Assembly: GCA_038248505.1 (NCBI GenBank)
Contig: JBBRXJ010000019.1
Location: 1 to 42,730, forward strand
Reading direction: 5' to 3'
DNA: 42,730 bases
From: JBBRXJ01 sp038248505
GTDB lineage: Bacteria > Bacteroidota > Bacteroidia > Bacteroidales > JBBRXJ01
Every line of letters begins with the position of its first letter. Position 1 is the stretch's first letter. The notes below the pieces were generated by a model. The model ran no database searches. It worked only from the letters and a program-made list of their open reading frames with translations, and had not been told where the DNA came from. This document shows positions 7,848 through 17,363 of the stretch, piece after piece. Both the position numbers and the translations under genes were made by a program.

Positions 7848-8890
7848 TTGATATAAATAATCTTATACGAGAGAATATCCGGAATATGAAAGCATACTCA
7901 TCGGCTCGTGATGAGTATAAGGGAAAAGATGCCACCTTTTTAGATGCCAATGAGAATCCTTTTAATTTTCCATTGAATCGCTATCCTGACCCATTACAGC
8001 GCGATTTAAAAGATGTGTTAGCAAAAATAAAAAGAGTAGATGCTGATCAAATATTTTTGGGTAATGGAAGTGATGAAGCGATTGATTTGCTTATGCGAAT
8101 TTTCTGTGAACCAGGAAAAGACTCAATAGTAAGCATAGATCCAAGCTATGGTATGTACAAAGTATGCGCAAACATCAACAATATTACTATTCGTGAAGTT
8201 TCACTTAATAAAGATTTTAGTTTAGATACAGATGCTCTTTTAAAGGCTGCTGATGCATCAACAAAAATGATGATTATATGCTCGCCTAATAATCCTACGG
8301 CGAACCTTTTCAATAAAAACGATATTCTTAAACTAATTAAAAATTTCAAAGGATTATTTATTATTGACGAAGCGTATTTGGATTTCTGCACAGATATTGG
8401 CTTTGTATCTTCTTTAAAAGATTACAATAATTTGGTTATTCTTCAAACATTTTCAAAAGCGTGGGGCATGGCGGGTATTCGGCTCGGGATGGCCTTAGCT
8501 AGTAAGGATATAATTGCTCTTTTAAACAAAATAAAATACCCATACAATGTCAGTATCATTACACAAGGCATAGCCTTAAAAGTATTGCGTTATGGAATAA
8601 AAGAAAAAGACAGTTGGGTTAAAATTATTTTGAAAGAAAAAGAAAAAGTGAGAGAAGGCTTGCTTCAATTCCCTTTTGTACGAAAAATACATCCATCTGA
8701 TACAAATTTCCTTCTCGTTGAAACAGATGATCCACGCAAGCTTTATGAGTATTTAGTGCTTTGTAAAATTATTGTGAGAGATCGTTCAACGGTGCATTTA
8801 TGTGATTCATGCTTACGTTTTACCATTGGATCTCCCAAAGAAACCAAACAACTATTCAAAGCACTTAAAAGTTATTTGAAGAATAAGTAA
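7844..8890 (+). CDS. hisC: histidinol-phosphate aminotransferase
   Basis: HisC is a PLP enzyme that transaminates imidazole-acetol phosphate to histidinol phosphate. The 348-aa sequence has the fold-type I motifs LDANENPFNFPLNRYPDP, FLGNGSDEAIDLLMR, CSPNNPTAN, IIDEAYLDF and the PLP-lysine segment LQTFSKAWGMAGIRLG. The C-terminal arginine motif LRFTIGSPKET binds substrate carboxylate or phosphate in the family. Its start overlaps the hisD stop by 4 bp. A 99-bp spacer with no terminator follows before hisB. Confidence 0.97.
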   Translation: MIDINNLIRENIRNMKAYSSARDEYKGKDATFLDANENPFNFPLNRYPDPLQRDLKDVLAKIKRVDADQIFLGNGSDEAIDLLMRIFCEPGKDSIVSIDPSYGMYKVCANINNITIREVSLNKDFSLDTDALLKAADASTKMMIICSPNNPTANLFNKNDILKLIKNFKGLFIIDEAYLDFCTDIGFVSSLKDYNNLVILQTFSKAWGMAGIRLGMALASKDIIALLNKIKYPYNVSIITQGIALKVLRYGIKEKDSWVKIILKEKEKVREGLLQFPFVRKIHPSDTNFLLVETDDPRKLYEYLVLCKIIVRDRSTVHLCDSCLRFTIGSPKETKQLFKALKSYLKNK

Positions 8891-8989
8891 TTTTATTTTG
8901 TGAAACGAACATGTTTGCGAAAACAAAAATATCTGTGAAAACAGCAAATAGAGTGTTCCATACGACCTTAAACTAAAAGTTATTTACGG

Positions 8990-10114
8990 ATGAAAAAAGT
9001 ACTATTTATTGACCGCGATGGCACACTGATTGCTGAACCTCCCATTGATTTTCAAGTGGATTCCTTTGAGAAACTTGAATTCATTCCAGGGGTTTTTCGT
9101 AATTTGTATCAAATTGCAAGTAAGCTAGATTATGAATTTGTTATTGTAACAAATCAGGATGGACTGGGTACTGCTTCCTTTCCAGAAGATACTTTTTGGC
9201 CAATACAGAACAAGATGATAAAAGCATTTGAAAATGAAGGTATCGTCTTTAGTGAAATTTTGATTGATCGCAGTTTTCCTGATGATAATAAACCTACACG
9301 CAAACCAGGTACTGCAATGCTATCAAAATACTTGACCGGTGATTATGATTTGAAAGCTTCCTTTGTAATTGGTGATCGTTTAACGGATATAGAATTAGCA
9401 AAGAATATTGGTGCTAGTGGAATTTTAATTTATGATAATGAACCTGAGGAAGAACTACGAAAAAAAGATTTAAAGAATAACTGTGTGTTGTGTACAAATA
9501 ATTGGAATAACATCACAGCCTTTCTAATTGGCGGCGATCGTTCTGCTACTGTAATTAGGGTCACCAAAGAAACAAATATTCATATTGAGTTGAAAATTGA
9601 TGGTAAAGGGAAATCAAATATTCGTACAGGGCTTGGATTTTTTGATCACATGCTTGATCAAATTGCCCGACATAGCAATAGTGATTTAACAATAATTTGC
9701 GAAGGCGATCTCAATGTTGATGAGCACCACACGATAGAGGATACTGCTCTTGCTTTAGGCGAAGCTTTTTACAAGGCGCTTGGTAATAAACGAGGGATTG
9801 AGCGTTACGGTTATGTTTTACCAATGGATGATTGTTTATCAACCGTGGTTATTGACTTTAGTGGTCGAAATTGGTTTAATTGGGAGGCTGAATTTAAGCG
9901 TGAAAAAGTAGGTGAAATGCCAACTGAAATGTTTTATCATTTCTTTAAATCCTTTTCAGATGCAGCAAAATGTAATCTAACAATTAAGGCTGAAGGAGAA
10001 AACGAACATCATAAGATTGAAGCGATATATAAAGGACTAGGCCGCGCTATTAAAATGGCTGTTAAACGCGATGTGTTTAACTTTGAATTGCCTTCAACAA
10101 AGGGAAGTTTGTAA
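8990..10114 (+). CDS. hisB: bifunctional histidinol-phosphatase / imidazoleglycerol-phosphate dehydratase
   Basis: This 374-aa fusion carries two steps of the pathway. The N-terminal ~165 residues are a HAD-type phosphatase with the nucleophile motif FIDRDGTL (Asp8, Asp10) and the late GDRLTDIELAKN motif. The C-terminal ~195 residues are the dehydratase, with GLGFFDHMLDQIARHS, DEHHTIEDTALALGEA and EGENEHHKIEAIYKGLGRA providing Mn-binding histidines. The loop that binds Zn2+ through Cys/His in E. coli HisB reads DRSFPDDNKPTRKPGT here, without Cys or His. The fusion is the E. coli-like arrangement also found in Bacteroidota. Confidence 0.97.
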   Translation: MKKVLFIDRDGTLIAEPPIDFQVDSFEKLEFIPGVFRNLYQIASKLDYEFVIVTNQDGLGTASFPEDTFWPIQNKMIKAFENEGIVFSEILIDRSFPDDNKPTRKPGTAMLSKYLTGDYDLKASFVIGDRLTDIELAKNIGASGILIYDNEPEEELRKKDLKNNCVLCTNNWNNITAFLIGGDRSATVIRVTKETNIHIELKIDGKGKSNIRTGLGFFDHMLDQIARHSNSDLTIICEGDLNVDEHHTIEDTALALGEAFYKALGNKRGIERYGYVLPMDDCLSTVVIDFSGRNWFNWEAEFKREKVGEMPTEMFYHFFKSFSDAAKCNLTIKAEGENEHHKIEAIYKGLGRAIKMAVKRDVFNFELPSTKGSL

Positions 10115-10148
10115 TTGTAATTTTGTGTTAATAATATAATCTATTTGC

Positions 10149-11870
10149 ATGTTCAACTGGTTTCGAATATTATGGAATAAAGTTTCAATAATTGGTATTT
10201 ATGAGGAAATGAATCCAGATCTCCGAATGAATATTACGCTGACCAATCAGTTTGCATTTACTTGGATATTTCTATTAGTACCCTATGTAATTTTATTTTG
10301 TTTTTTCGAAGTCATCGGAGCTATCTTATTATCAGGGATGATTGTATCCCATTTTATTGTGCTTTACTTGCATAGTAAAAAAGTTTTTACTATTACACGT
10401 ATTATTGAGAGTACACTTCCGCAATTGATTATCTTTGCTATGGCTGTGCTTTTTTTTCCTATTCATGAAAAAGTACGTGTTAGTAGTTTGTTTATGTTAA
10501 ATCTCGCTTTTTTAGCAATTCCATTTCTTGTTTTTTCCCTTAAAGAACGATTACTTGTAGCTATAAGTCTTGCCGTGTCTCTTTTTTGTTATTTTTCATT
10601 CGTACCCGTTAATAGTATTCTGCATCTGGAGCATACAAGTGAATTATATAAATCAAAATTATTTGAGATGTATAATTATACCGTTGCAGCAGGTATGATT
10701 ACAATTGGTTATATATATATTAAGCGAACTGCATTAGAGTATCAGGTTAAGGTTACAAATCTACTGGCAGAATCAGAGAAACATAAAAAAATTATAATTG
10801 ATCAAAATGAAAAGTTAATTAAAGGTATTTACTATTCTGAAAAAATTCAGGAAGAACTAAAACTCAAAGAAGAGAAGTTCAGAAATATTTTTAATTTTAG
10901 TACCGAAGGTATTTTTATTACGGATATGTCAGGGCATTATCTCGAAATCAATGATTTAGAGTTAAAACGTATAGGTAAGAATAAGAGTGAAGTTATTGGG
11001 CATGCAATTGCAAATATTCATTTTCGTGACAATATTCAAATGTATGATGATTTAATAATTAAGTTGAATGAGCAAAAAACACATTCATTTGAAATGGATA
11101 TTCATTATTCAGCAGATCAAAAACTTCCAGCAGAGATTAAATGGTCTAAGATCCCCTATTTTAATCATGAGGCACTACTTTTTGTAGCTCTTGATATTCG
11201 TGAAAGGAAAGAGTTGCAGGCACAGATAATGAAAGCCATTTTTGAAACAGAAGAAAAAGAACGTAAACGAATTGCGCAGGACTTGCATGATGATTTAGGA
11301 GCCTTACTCTCAACGGTAAAAATGTATATCAATTTATTAAATAGAGAGACAAATGATGCAGAACAAAATCAAAATATATTTAAAAACACAAAAGACTTAT
11401 TAAATCAAGCAATTGCCACTACACGTACTTTAGCATACAATTTATTACCCAACGAAATGCATCATTTCGGACTAATAACAACTATGCGATCCTATGTTAA
11501 AAGGATAAGTGTTGTAACTGATATTGAAATTATTTTTGATGCAGATGATTCTGAAACAAGTATTTCAAAAGAAGAAGCTACTGCATTATATAGAGTATTA
11601 TCTGAACTCATCAATAATAGCATAAAGCATTCATCAGCTCAAAATATCATAATTAACATTCATCAGAATGAATCTTTACTGAGAATACATTATGCGGATA
11701 ATGGAATTGGATTTGATTCTAATAATAGACTTATTGAGGGGAAAGGAATTGGTTTAAGAAATATTTTTAGTAGACTAGATGGACTCAATGCTAAATATTC
11801 ATTAAAGAGCCATTTAAATGATGGAATGGAATTTAACATAGAACTAAAAGCAGATCACAAACTTTTTTAG
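10149..11870 (+). CDS. membrane-bound PAS sensor histidine kinase, NarX/DesK type
   Basis: The 573-aa protein has about six hydrophobic helices in residues 30-195, a coiled-coil linker, a PAS domain (~235-350, starting at FRNIFNFSTEGIFITDMSG), a HisKA_3 dimerisation domain with phospho-acceptor His380 in RKRIAQDLHDDLGALLSTVK, and a HATPase_c domain (LSELINNSIKHS, ADNGIGFDSNN, GKGIGLRNIFSRLDG). Kinases of this class normally phosphorylate NarL/LuxR-type regulators, but none lies in this window. The gene is 34 bp after hisB and 11 bp before purU with no terminator, so it is probably co-transcribed with the his genes. Its ligand is unknown. Confidence 0.92.
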   Translation: MFNWFRILWNKVSIIGIYEEMNPDLRMNITLTNQFAFTWIFLLVPYVILFCFFEVIGAILLSGMIVSHFIVLYLHSKKVFTITRIIESTLPQLIIFAMAVLFFPIHEKVRVSSLFMLNLAFLAIPFLVFSLKERLLVAISLAVSLFCYFSFVPVNSILHLEHTSELYKSKLFEMYNYTVAAGMITIGYIYIKRTALEYQVKVTNLLAESEKHKKIIIDQNEKLIKGIYYSEKIQEELKLKEEKFRNIFNFSTEGIFITDMSGHYLEINDLELKRIGKNKSEVIGHAIANIHFRDNIQMYDDLIIKLNEQKTHSFEMDIHYSADQKLPAEIKWSKIPYFNHEALLFVALDIRERKELQAQIMKAIFETEEKERKRIAQDLHDDLGALLSTVKMYINLLNRETNDAEQNQNIFKNTKDLLNQAIATTRTLAYNLLPNEMHHFGLITTMRSYVKRISVVTDIEIIFDADDSETSISKEEATALYRVLSELINNSIKHSSAQNIIINIHQNESLLRIHYADNGIGFDSNNRLIEGKGIGLRNIFSRLDGLNAKYSLKSHLNDGMEFNIELKADHKLF

Positions 11871-11881
11871 AAACACTTAAT

Positions 11882-12757
11882 ATGTCATTCGAAATAAAGA
11901 TAAAAAATACGGCTATACTCCTAATGCATTGCCCTGATCGCAAGGGTATTATTGCTGATGCGACAGAATTTCTGGTTAAAAATTTAGGTAATATTATTGA
12001 TTTGGATGAGCATGTTGATCCTATTGAGAAACATTTCTTTATGCGAATAGAATGGGAACTTGATAACTTTTTAATTCCACGTGAAAAAATTGCTGACTTT
12101 TTTGCTGTTCAGATTGCTGCTAAATACGAAATGAATTGGGAATTGTATTTTTCTGATAGACCTGTAAAAATGGCTCTATTTGTTTCAAAAATGTCGCATT
12201 GTCTTTTTGATATTTTGGCTCGTCATCAGTCGTGTGAATGGAATGTTGAAATACCATTAATAATTAGCAATCATGATGATTTAAAACACATAGCTGATCA
12301 ATTTAATATACCATTTTATATTTTCCCCATCAATCGCGAAAATAAACAAGAGATGGAGACAAAGGAAATAGAATTGTTAAATAAATGTAGTGTTGATTTA
12401 GTTGTATTAGCAAGATATATGCAAATTGTATCACCAAAACTAATAAATAAATTTGCGAATCGAATAATTAATATACACCATTCTTTTTTACCTGCGTTTC
12501 CAGGTGCTAAGCCATATCATTCAGCATATTCACGTGGAGTGAAAATAATTGGGGCCACAAGTCACTATGTTACTGAAGAGTTAGATGCTGGGCCTATCAT
12601 TAAGCAAGAAGTAACTCATGTAACACATCGTGACAATATTGATGACTTGGTTCGTAAAGGAAGAGATTTAGAAAAGATAGTACTTTCAAGAGCTATATAT
12701 GAGCATATCAAAAGAAATGTATTAGTGTATAAAAACAAAACTATAGTATTTGAATAA
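11882..12757 (+). CDS. purU: formyltetrahydrofolate deformylase
   Basis: PurU hydrolyses 10-formyltetrahydrofolate to tetrahydrofolate and formate, feeding formate-dependent purine synthesis and balancing one-carbon pools. The 291-aa sequence has an N-terminal ACT domain (~6-90, LLMHCPDRKGIIADATEFLV) and a C-terminal formyltransferase-like catalytic domain. Its motif NIHHSFLPAFPGAKPYHSAY and later SHYVTEELDAGPIIKQE give the catalytic Asn-His-Asp set. The gene sits between the kinase gene and hisH, and its stop overlaps the hisH ATG by one base (TAATG), so coupling to hisH is likely. A link to purines makes sense because HisHF releases AICAR, a purine intermediate; that link is inference. Confidence 0.95.
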   Translation: MSFEIKIKNTAILLMHCPDRKGIIADATEFLVKNLGNIIDLDEHVDPIEKHFFMRIEWELDNFLIPREKIADFFAVQIAAKYEMNWELYFSDRPVKMALFVSKMSHCLFDILARHQSCEWNVEIPLIISNHDDLKHIADQFNIPFYIFPINRENKQEMETKEIELLNKCSVDLVVLARYMQIVSPKLINKFANRIINIHHSFLPAFPGAKPYHSAYSRGVKIIGATSHYVTEELDAGPIIKQEVTHVTHRDNIDDLVRKGRDLEKIVLSRAIYEHIKRNVLVYKNKTIVFE

Positions 12758-13356
12758 TGAATGTTGTAATTGTAAAATATAATGCGGGGAACATTCAATC
12801 CGTCGAATTTGCATTAAAACGATTAGGAGTTAATGCCACAATAACAGGGGATGCAGAATTAATTAAAAAAGCAGATAAAGTCATTTTTCCGGGTGTTGGT
12901 GAGGCAAGTACAACTATGAAATATTTAGTTGATAACAAGCTAGATGTACTCATTAAAAACTTAAAACAACCGGTACTTGGTATTTGTCTTGGTCTTCAAT
13001 TAATGTGTCAGCATAGCGAAGAAAATGATACGCTTTGTATGAATATTTTTCCTGAAAAAGTGATGCGTTTTATACCATCAAAAATTAATGGTAATGTATT
13101 AAAAGTGCCACACATGGGATGGAATAAAATTACTAATACTACGAGTGCTCTTTTAGATACATCTTTGGAAGGTGAGTATGTTTATTTTGTACACAGTTAC
13201 TACGCCGAAAAAGGTCCTGATACTGCTGCAATTACCGATTACTCGTTGCCATTCAGTTCGGTTTTAAATAGAAATAATTTTTACGCTACACAATTTCACC
13301 CTGAAAAAAGTGGTGTTGTAGGAGCGCGTATATTAAAAAACTTTATAGAATTATGA
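12757..13356 (+). CDS. hisH: imidazole glycerol phosphate synthase, glutaminase subunit
   Basis: HisH releases ammonia from glutamine and channels it to HisF. The 199-aa class I amidotransferase has the nucleophile motif GICLGLQLMCQHS and the His-Glu pair in QFHPEKSG, with the family start MNVVIVKYNAGNIQSVEFAL. Its start overlaps the purU stop by 1 bp and its end overlaps hisA by 4 bp. Confidence 0.97.
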   Translation: MNVVIVKYNAGNIQSVEFALKRLGVNATITGDAELIKKADKVIFPGVGEASTTMKYLVDNKLDVLIKNLKQPVLGICLGLQLMCQHSEENDTLCMNIFPEKVMRFIPSKINGNVLKVPHMGWNKITNTTSALLDTSLEGEYVYFVHSYYAEKGPDTAAITDYSLPFSSVLNRNNFYATQFHPEKSGVVGARILKNFIEL

Positions 13357-14072
13357 TAGAAATTATTCCTGCTATAGATATTATCGACGGTAAGTGTGTT
13401 CGATTAAGTCAAGGCGATTATGATCGTAAAATAATATATAATAATAATCCTAGTGATGCTGCAAAAGAATATGAAGCAGCCGGGATAAAGCGATTGCATT
13501 TGGTGGATCTTGATGGAGCCAAAGCAAAGCATGTGGTGAACCATAAAGTGCTGGAATCAATTTCTAATCAAACTAATTTGATAGTTGATTTTGGTGGTGG
13601 AATAAAAACCAATGAAGACATTCAAACCGTTTTTGATTGTGGAGCCTCCATGGTTACTATTGGAAGTATTGCAGTGAGTAATCGGGAGCTTTTTCGATCA
13701 TGGTTAGAACTTTTTGGTGCTGAAAAAATTATATTAGGTGCAGATGTTAAAGATAGACGCATTGCAATTAGTGGATGGCTTAATCTAACTTCTATTGATC
13801 TTATCGATTTCTTGTCTGATTTTTTAACAATGGGTGTTAAATATGTTTTATGTACTGATATCTCAAAAGACGGTATGATGCAAGGTTCAGCTATTGATAT
13901 GTATAATGAAATTAATACTCGATTTCCTAATATTAAATTAATTGCAAGTGGAGGTATAGCTAATATTAATGAAGTAGATGAATTAGATAAACTTAATATT
14001 TATGGAGCAATATTAGGTAAATCAATATATGAAGGGAAAATAACACTCGATCAATTAAAAAAATTCTTATAA
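13353..14072 (+). CDS. hisA: ProFAR isomerase
   Basis: HisA is a TIM-barrel isomerase that converts ProFAR to PRFAR. The 239-aa sequence has the typical MIEIIPAIDIIDGKCVRLSQ start with catalytic Asp in PAIDI, VDFGGGIKTNEDI, and the second-half TDISKDGMMQG and IASGGIANINEVDEL motifs of the half-barrel duplication. It overlaps hisH by 4 bp and is followed by hisF after one base. Confidence 0.97.
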   Translation: MIEIIPAIDIIDGKCVRLSQGDYDRKIIYNNNPSDAAKEYEAAGIKRLHLVDLDGAKAKHVVNHKVLESISNQTNLIVDFGGGIKTNEDIQTVFDCGASMVTIGSIAVSNRELFRSWLELFGAEKIILGADVKDRRIAISGWLNLTSIDLIDFLSDFLTMGVKYVLCTDISKDGMMQGSAIDMYNEINTRFPNIKLIASGGIANINEVDELDKLNIYGAILGKSIYEGKITLDQLKKFL

Positions 14073-14073
14073 A

Positions 14074-14826
14074 ATGCTAGTCAAACGAATCATACCTTGC
14101 TTAGATGTACGTAATGGACAAACCGTTAAAGGAGTAAATTTTCTTGATATTAAAGAGGTTGGTGATCCTGTTGAGATGGGTAAGAAATATTCTATTGACG
14201 GGGCTGATGAACTTGTGTATCTTGATATCACAGCGAGTCATGAAGGTCGTAAAACATTTGCAGATTTGGTAAAACGTATTGCACAAAACCTCAACATCCC
14301 ATTCACTGTTGGCGGAGGCATAAATGAATTAAAAGATGCTGATATTTTATTAAGTGCAGGTGCTGACAAGATATCAATTAATTCGGCCGCTGTAAAAGCC
14401 CCAAAACTTATTGATGAAATAGCATTAAATTTTGGAAGTCAGTTTGTAGTGGTTGCTATTGATGCTGAATTTAAAGACAATAAGTGGACGGTTTTTGTTA
14501 ATGGGGGTAGAATTTCAACCGATAAAGAGCTTTTTAGTTGGGCACTTGAAGCACAAGAGCGCGGATGTGGTGAAATTTTATTTACCTCAATGAATCATGA
14601 TGGAACGCGCAATGGTTTTGCATGCGATGCATTAGCTACTTTATCAGAAAAACTCTCTATTCCTATAATTGCTTCCGGTGGTGCAGGTGCTAAGGAACAT
14701 TTTGTTGATGTGTTCACAAAAGGAAAGGCTGATGCAGGTTTAGCTGCTAGCATCTTTCACTTTAACCAAATACCAATTCCCGAATTAAAAAACTTTTTAA
14801 AAGAAAAACAAATAGTAATTCGTTAG
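14074..14826 (+). CDS. hisF: imidazole glycerol phosphate synthase, cyclase subunit
   Basis: HisF uses ammonia from HisH to turn PRFAR into imidazoleglycerol phosphate and AICAR. The 250-aa TIM barrel shows VKRIIPCLDVRNGQTVKG (catalytic Asp in CLDV), FTVGGGINELKDA, KISINSAAVKAP, VVVAIDAEF (second catalytic Asp in AIDA), SMNHDGTRNGF and IASGGAGAKEHF. It starts one base after hisA and ends 14 bp before hisIE. Confidence 0.98.
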   Translation: MLVKRIIPCLDVRNGQTVKGVNFLDIKEVGDPVEMGKKYSIDGADELVYLDITASHEGRKTFADLVKRIAQNLNIPFTVGGGINELKDADILLSAGADKISINSAAVKAPKLIDEIALNFGSQFVVVAIDAEFKDNKWTVFVNGGRISTDKELFSWALEAQERGCGEILFTSMNHDGTRNGFACDALATLSEKLSIPIIASGGAGAKEHFVDVFTKGKADAGLAASIFHFNQIPIPELKNFLKEKQIVIR

Positions 14827-14840
14827 TAAAAAGAAAAAAT

Positions 14841-15434
14841 ATGAAACTTGATTTTAACAAAGCAAACGGTCTAGTACCTGCCATCATTCAGGATCACAAA
14901 ACAGCACGTGTTCTTATGCTCGGATTTATGAATGAAGAAGCGTATCAAAAAACACTAGCAGAGAAACGTGTTACATTTTTTAGTCGCACAAAAAATCGCC
15001 TGTGGACCAAAGGAGAGGAAAGTGGACATTTCCTTAATGTTGTTGATATTCTTGTTGATTGTGATAATGACACCATACTAATCAAAGCCAGTCCAGTAGG
15101 ACCAACCTGTCATACCGGTAAAGATACCTGCTTTCAGGAGGTAAATAAAGGCGACATAAATTTCTTAACCTATCTTCAAGATCTTATAGATAAAAGAAAA
15201 GTTGAAATGCCTGAAGGCTCATATACCACAAAATTATTCTCAAAAGGCATTAATAAAATTGCTCAAAAGGTTGGCGAGGAAGCTGTTGAGCTTGTAATTG
15301 AGTCAAAAGATAATAATGCTGATTTATTTTTAAATGAAGCTGCCGATTTAACCTATCATCTTTTTGTTTTGCTAACGGCCAAGGGTTTTAGAATAGAAGA
15401 TGTGATAAAAATTTTGGAGGAGAGACACAGATAG
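14841..15434 (+). CDS. hisI: bifunctional phosphoribosyl-AMP cyclohydrolase / phosphoribosyl-ATP pyrophosphatase
   Basis: This 197-aa HisIE fusion catalyses steps two and three of the pathway. The N-terminal cyclohydrolase (~1-105) has MLGFMNEEAYQKTL, TFFSRTKNRLWTKGEESGH and the Zn-binding DCDND and GPTCHTGKDTC segments. The C-terminal pyrophosphatase (~110-197) has SYTTKLFSKGINKIAQKVGE and EEAVELVIESK with NEAADLTYHLFVLL. It is the last his gene. Only 57 bp separate it from cstA and no strong terminator lies between. Confidence 0.97.
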   Translation: MKLDFNKANGLVPAIIQDHKTARVLMLGFMNEEAYQKTLAEKRVTFFSRTKNRLWTKGEESGHFLNVVDILVDCDNDTILIKASPVGPTCHTGKDTCFQEVNKGDINFLTYLQDLIDKRKVEMPEGSYTTKLFSKGINKIAQKVGEEAVELVIESKDNNADLFLNEAADLTYHLFVLLTAKGFRIEDVIKILEERHR

Positions 15435-15491
15435 TGATCAACCACGGCGGAGTGAGGAGTATTTAAAAAAGATTTTTTAACATTAATTTAT

Positions 15492-17279
15492 ATGAATGCA
15501 ATTTATTTAGTGCTTGCTGGTTCATTGTTCTTAATGCTTGCCTACCGTTACTACGGTGCTTTTTTAAAAGCAAAGATTATTACAATTAATGAGTTAAATG
15601 TAACTCCTGCAAATAAATATAATGATAATCGAGATTTTGTTCCAACCAATAAATGGATTGTATTGGGACATCATTTTGCTGCTATTGCAGGTGCCGGGCC
15701 TCTTATTGGTCCTGTATTAGCAGCTCAGTTTGGTTATTTACCAGGCACACTTTGGATTCTAATTGGAGCTGTTTTTGCTGGTGCTGTGCATGATGTCGTA
15801 ATTTTATTTGCCTCAGTACGTCACGATGGGCGTTCACTTGCTGAGATTGCAAAAAACGAATTGGGTGTTGTTAGTGGATATATTACATCAATTGCAATCC
15901 TACTTATACTTATTGTAGCGATGGCTGGTCTTGCGATTGCTGTAATAAATGCATTGTATGATAGTGTTTGGGGTACATTTAGTGTAGGTGTTACTATTCC
16001 AATTGCTATTTTTGTTGGAATTTATTTGAAATATTTACGTCCAAATAAAATTAAGGAGGCAACAATTATAGGAGTACTTTTGGTTCTTGGAGGAATTATT
16101 GCTGGTCCATATATTGAACATTCCTCTTTTGCAAGCTGGTTAACTTTTGATCGAAAACAACTCACTATCATACTTTGTGTGTATGGATTCTTTGCTGCAA
16201 TATTGCCTGTATGGCTATTATTAGCACCTAGGGGTTATTTAAGTAGTTACATGAAGGTAGGTACCATTGTGTTAATTGCGCTTGGTGTAATATTTGTTCA
16301 TCCAACTCTTCAAATGCCCGCTATTACTGATTTTGTTAATGGTGGTGGTCCAATCATTCCGGGTAAAGTTTGGCCATTTATGTTTATTACCATTGCTTGT
16401 GGTGCTATATCTGGATTTCATTCATTAATTTCAAGTGGTACTACATCAAAGATGATTAATAATGAACGTGATATTTTTCCTGTTGGATATGGTGGAATGC
16501 TAATAGAATCATTCCTTTCACTTATTGCTCTTATTGCTGCAACGCATCTTTATCCTGGTGACTACTATGCCATCAATACTTCACCTGAAGTTTTTGCAAA
16601 GCTTCCGGAGGGAATTAATAAGGTTAAAGAATTACCTCAACTAAATGCAATGATTGGTGAAAATGTTGCTGGTCGTCCTGGTGGTGCTGTATCGCTGGCT
16701 GTTGGTATGACTAGTATTTTCTCAAAAATTCCTTTCATGAAATATCTCGCGAGCTATTGGTATCATTTTGCCATTATGTTTGAAGCATTATTTATTCTTA
16801 CTACAATTGACTCTGGTACACGTGTTGGACGTTTTCTAATTCAAGAAATGGGTGGGAAATTTTATAAACGTTTAAACGACATGAATTGGTGGCCAGGCAT
16901 AATTTTCAGCGGAGCTTTAATTTCATTTGCTTGGGGATATCTTGTATATGGTGGTAGTGTGTCAACCATTTGGCCATTGTTTGGTACTGCTAATCAATTA
17001 TTAGCAACTATGGCGCTTGCTATTGGTACTACTTTTCTCATTCGAACAGGAAAATTAAAGTATAGTTGGGTAACGGGTATTCCCCTTGTATTTTTGGCTG
17101 TTACAACAGTTACTGCTGGGGTGCAAAATATTCTTAATAATTATATTCCAAAACAAGATTACGCTTTGGCGATAATTTCGGGCTTTATTATTCTTATGGT
17201 TCTTGTGATGCTGAGTGATTGTGTAATTAAGTGGAATAAGCTCCTTAAAGAGCAAAGAGCTATATTAAACCACAATTAG
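15492..17279 (+). CDS. cstA: CstA family carbon-starvation/pyruvate transporter
   Basis: This 595-aa protein has around 15 hydrophobic segments and the CstA hallmarks: YYGAFLKAK near the N-terminus, NKWIVLGHHFAAIAGAGPLIGP, GAISGFHSLISSGTTSKMI, and a late TTIDSGTRVGRFLIQE plus LFGTANQLLATMAL. CstA was described as a carbon-starvation-induced peptide transporter in E. coli, and members transport pyruvate. It is shorter than the ~700-aa E. coli protein, as in many Bacteroidota homologues. Read-through from the his operon is possible but unproven. Confidence 0.93.
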   Translation: MNAIYLVLAGSLFLMLAYRYYGAFLKAKIITINELNVTPANKYNDNRDFVPTNKWIVLGHHFAAIAGAGPLIGPVLAAQFGYLPGTLWILIGAVFAGAVHDVVILFASVRHDGRSLAEIAKNELGVVSGYITSIAILLILIVAMAGLAIAVINALYDSVWGTFSVGVTIPIAIFVGIYLKYLRPNKIKEATIIGVLLVLGGIIAGPYIEHSSFASWLTFDRKQLTIILCVYGFFAAILPVWLLLAPRGYLSSYMKVGTIVLIALGVIFVHPTLQMPAITDFVNGGGPIIPGKVWPFMFITIACGAISGFHSLISSGTTSKMINNERDIFPVGYGGMLIESFLSLIALIAATHLYPGDYYAINTSPEVFAKLPEGINKVKELPQLNAMIGENVAGRPGGAVSLAVGMTSIFSKIPFMKYLASYWYHFAIMFEALFILTTIDSGTRVGRFLIQEMGGKFYKRLNDMNWWPGIIFSGALISFAWGYLVYGGSVSTIWPLFGTANQLLATMALAIGTTFLIRTGKLKYSWVTGIPLVFLAVTTVTAGVQNILNNYIPKQDYALAIISGFIILMVLVMLSDCVIKWNKLLKEQRAILNHN

Positions 17280-17363
17280 AAGATGCTTTTAATAGCATTT
17301 AGACTATAGAAGTGAGACGTAAAAAGTCTCGTGGGATTGGTAAAGAATTTACCTCCATGGGTA

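Noticed and set aside
17280..17363. Hairpin GAGAC-GTAAAAA-GTCTC as terminator of cstA
   Set aside because: The stem is only 5 bp and no T-run follows on either strand.
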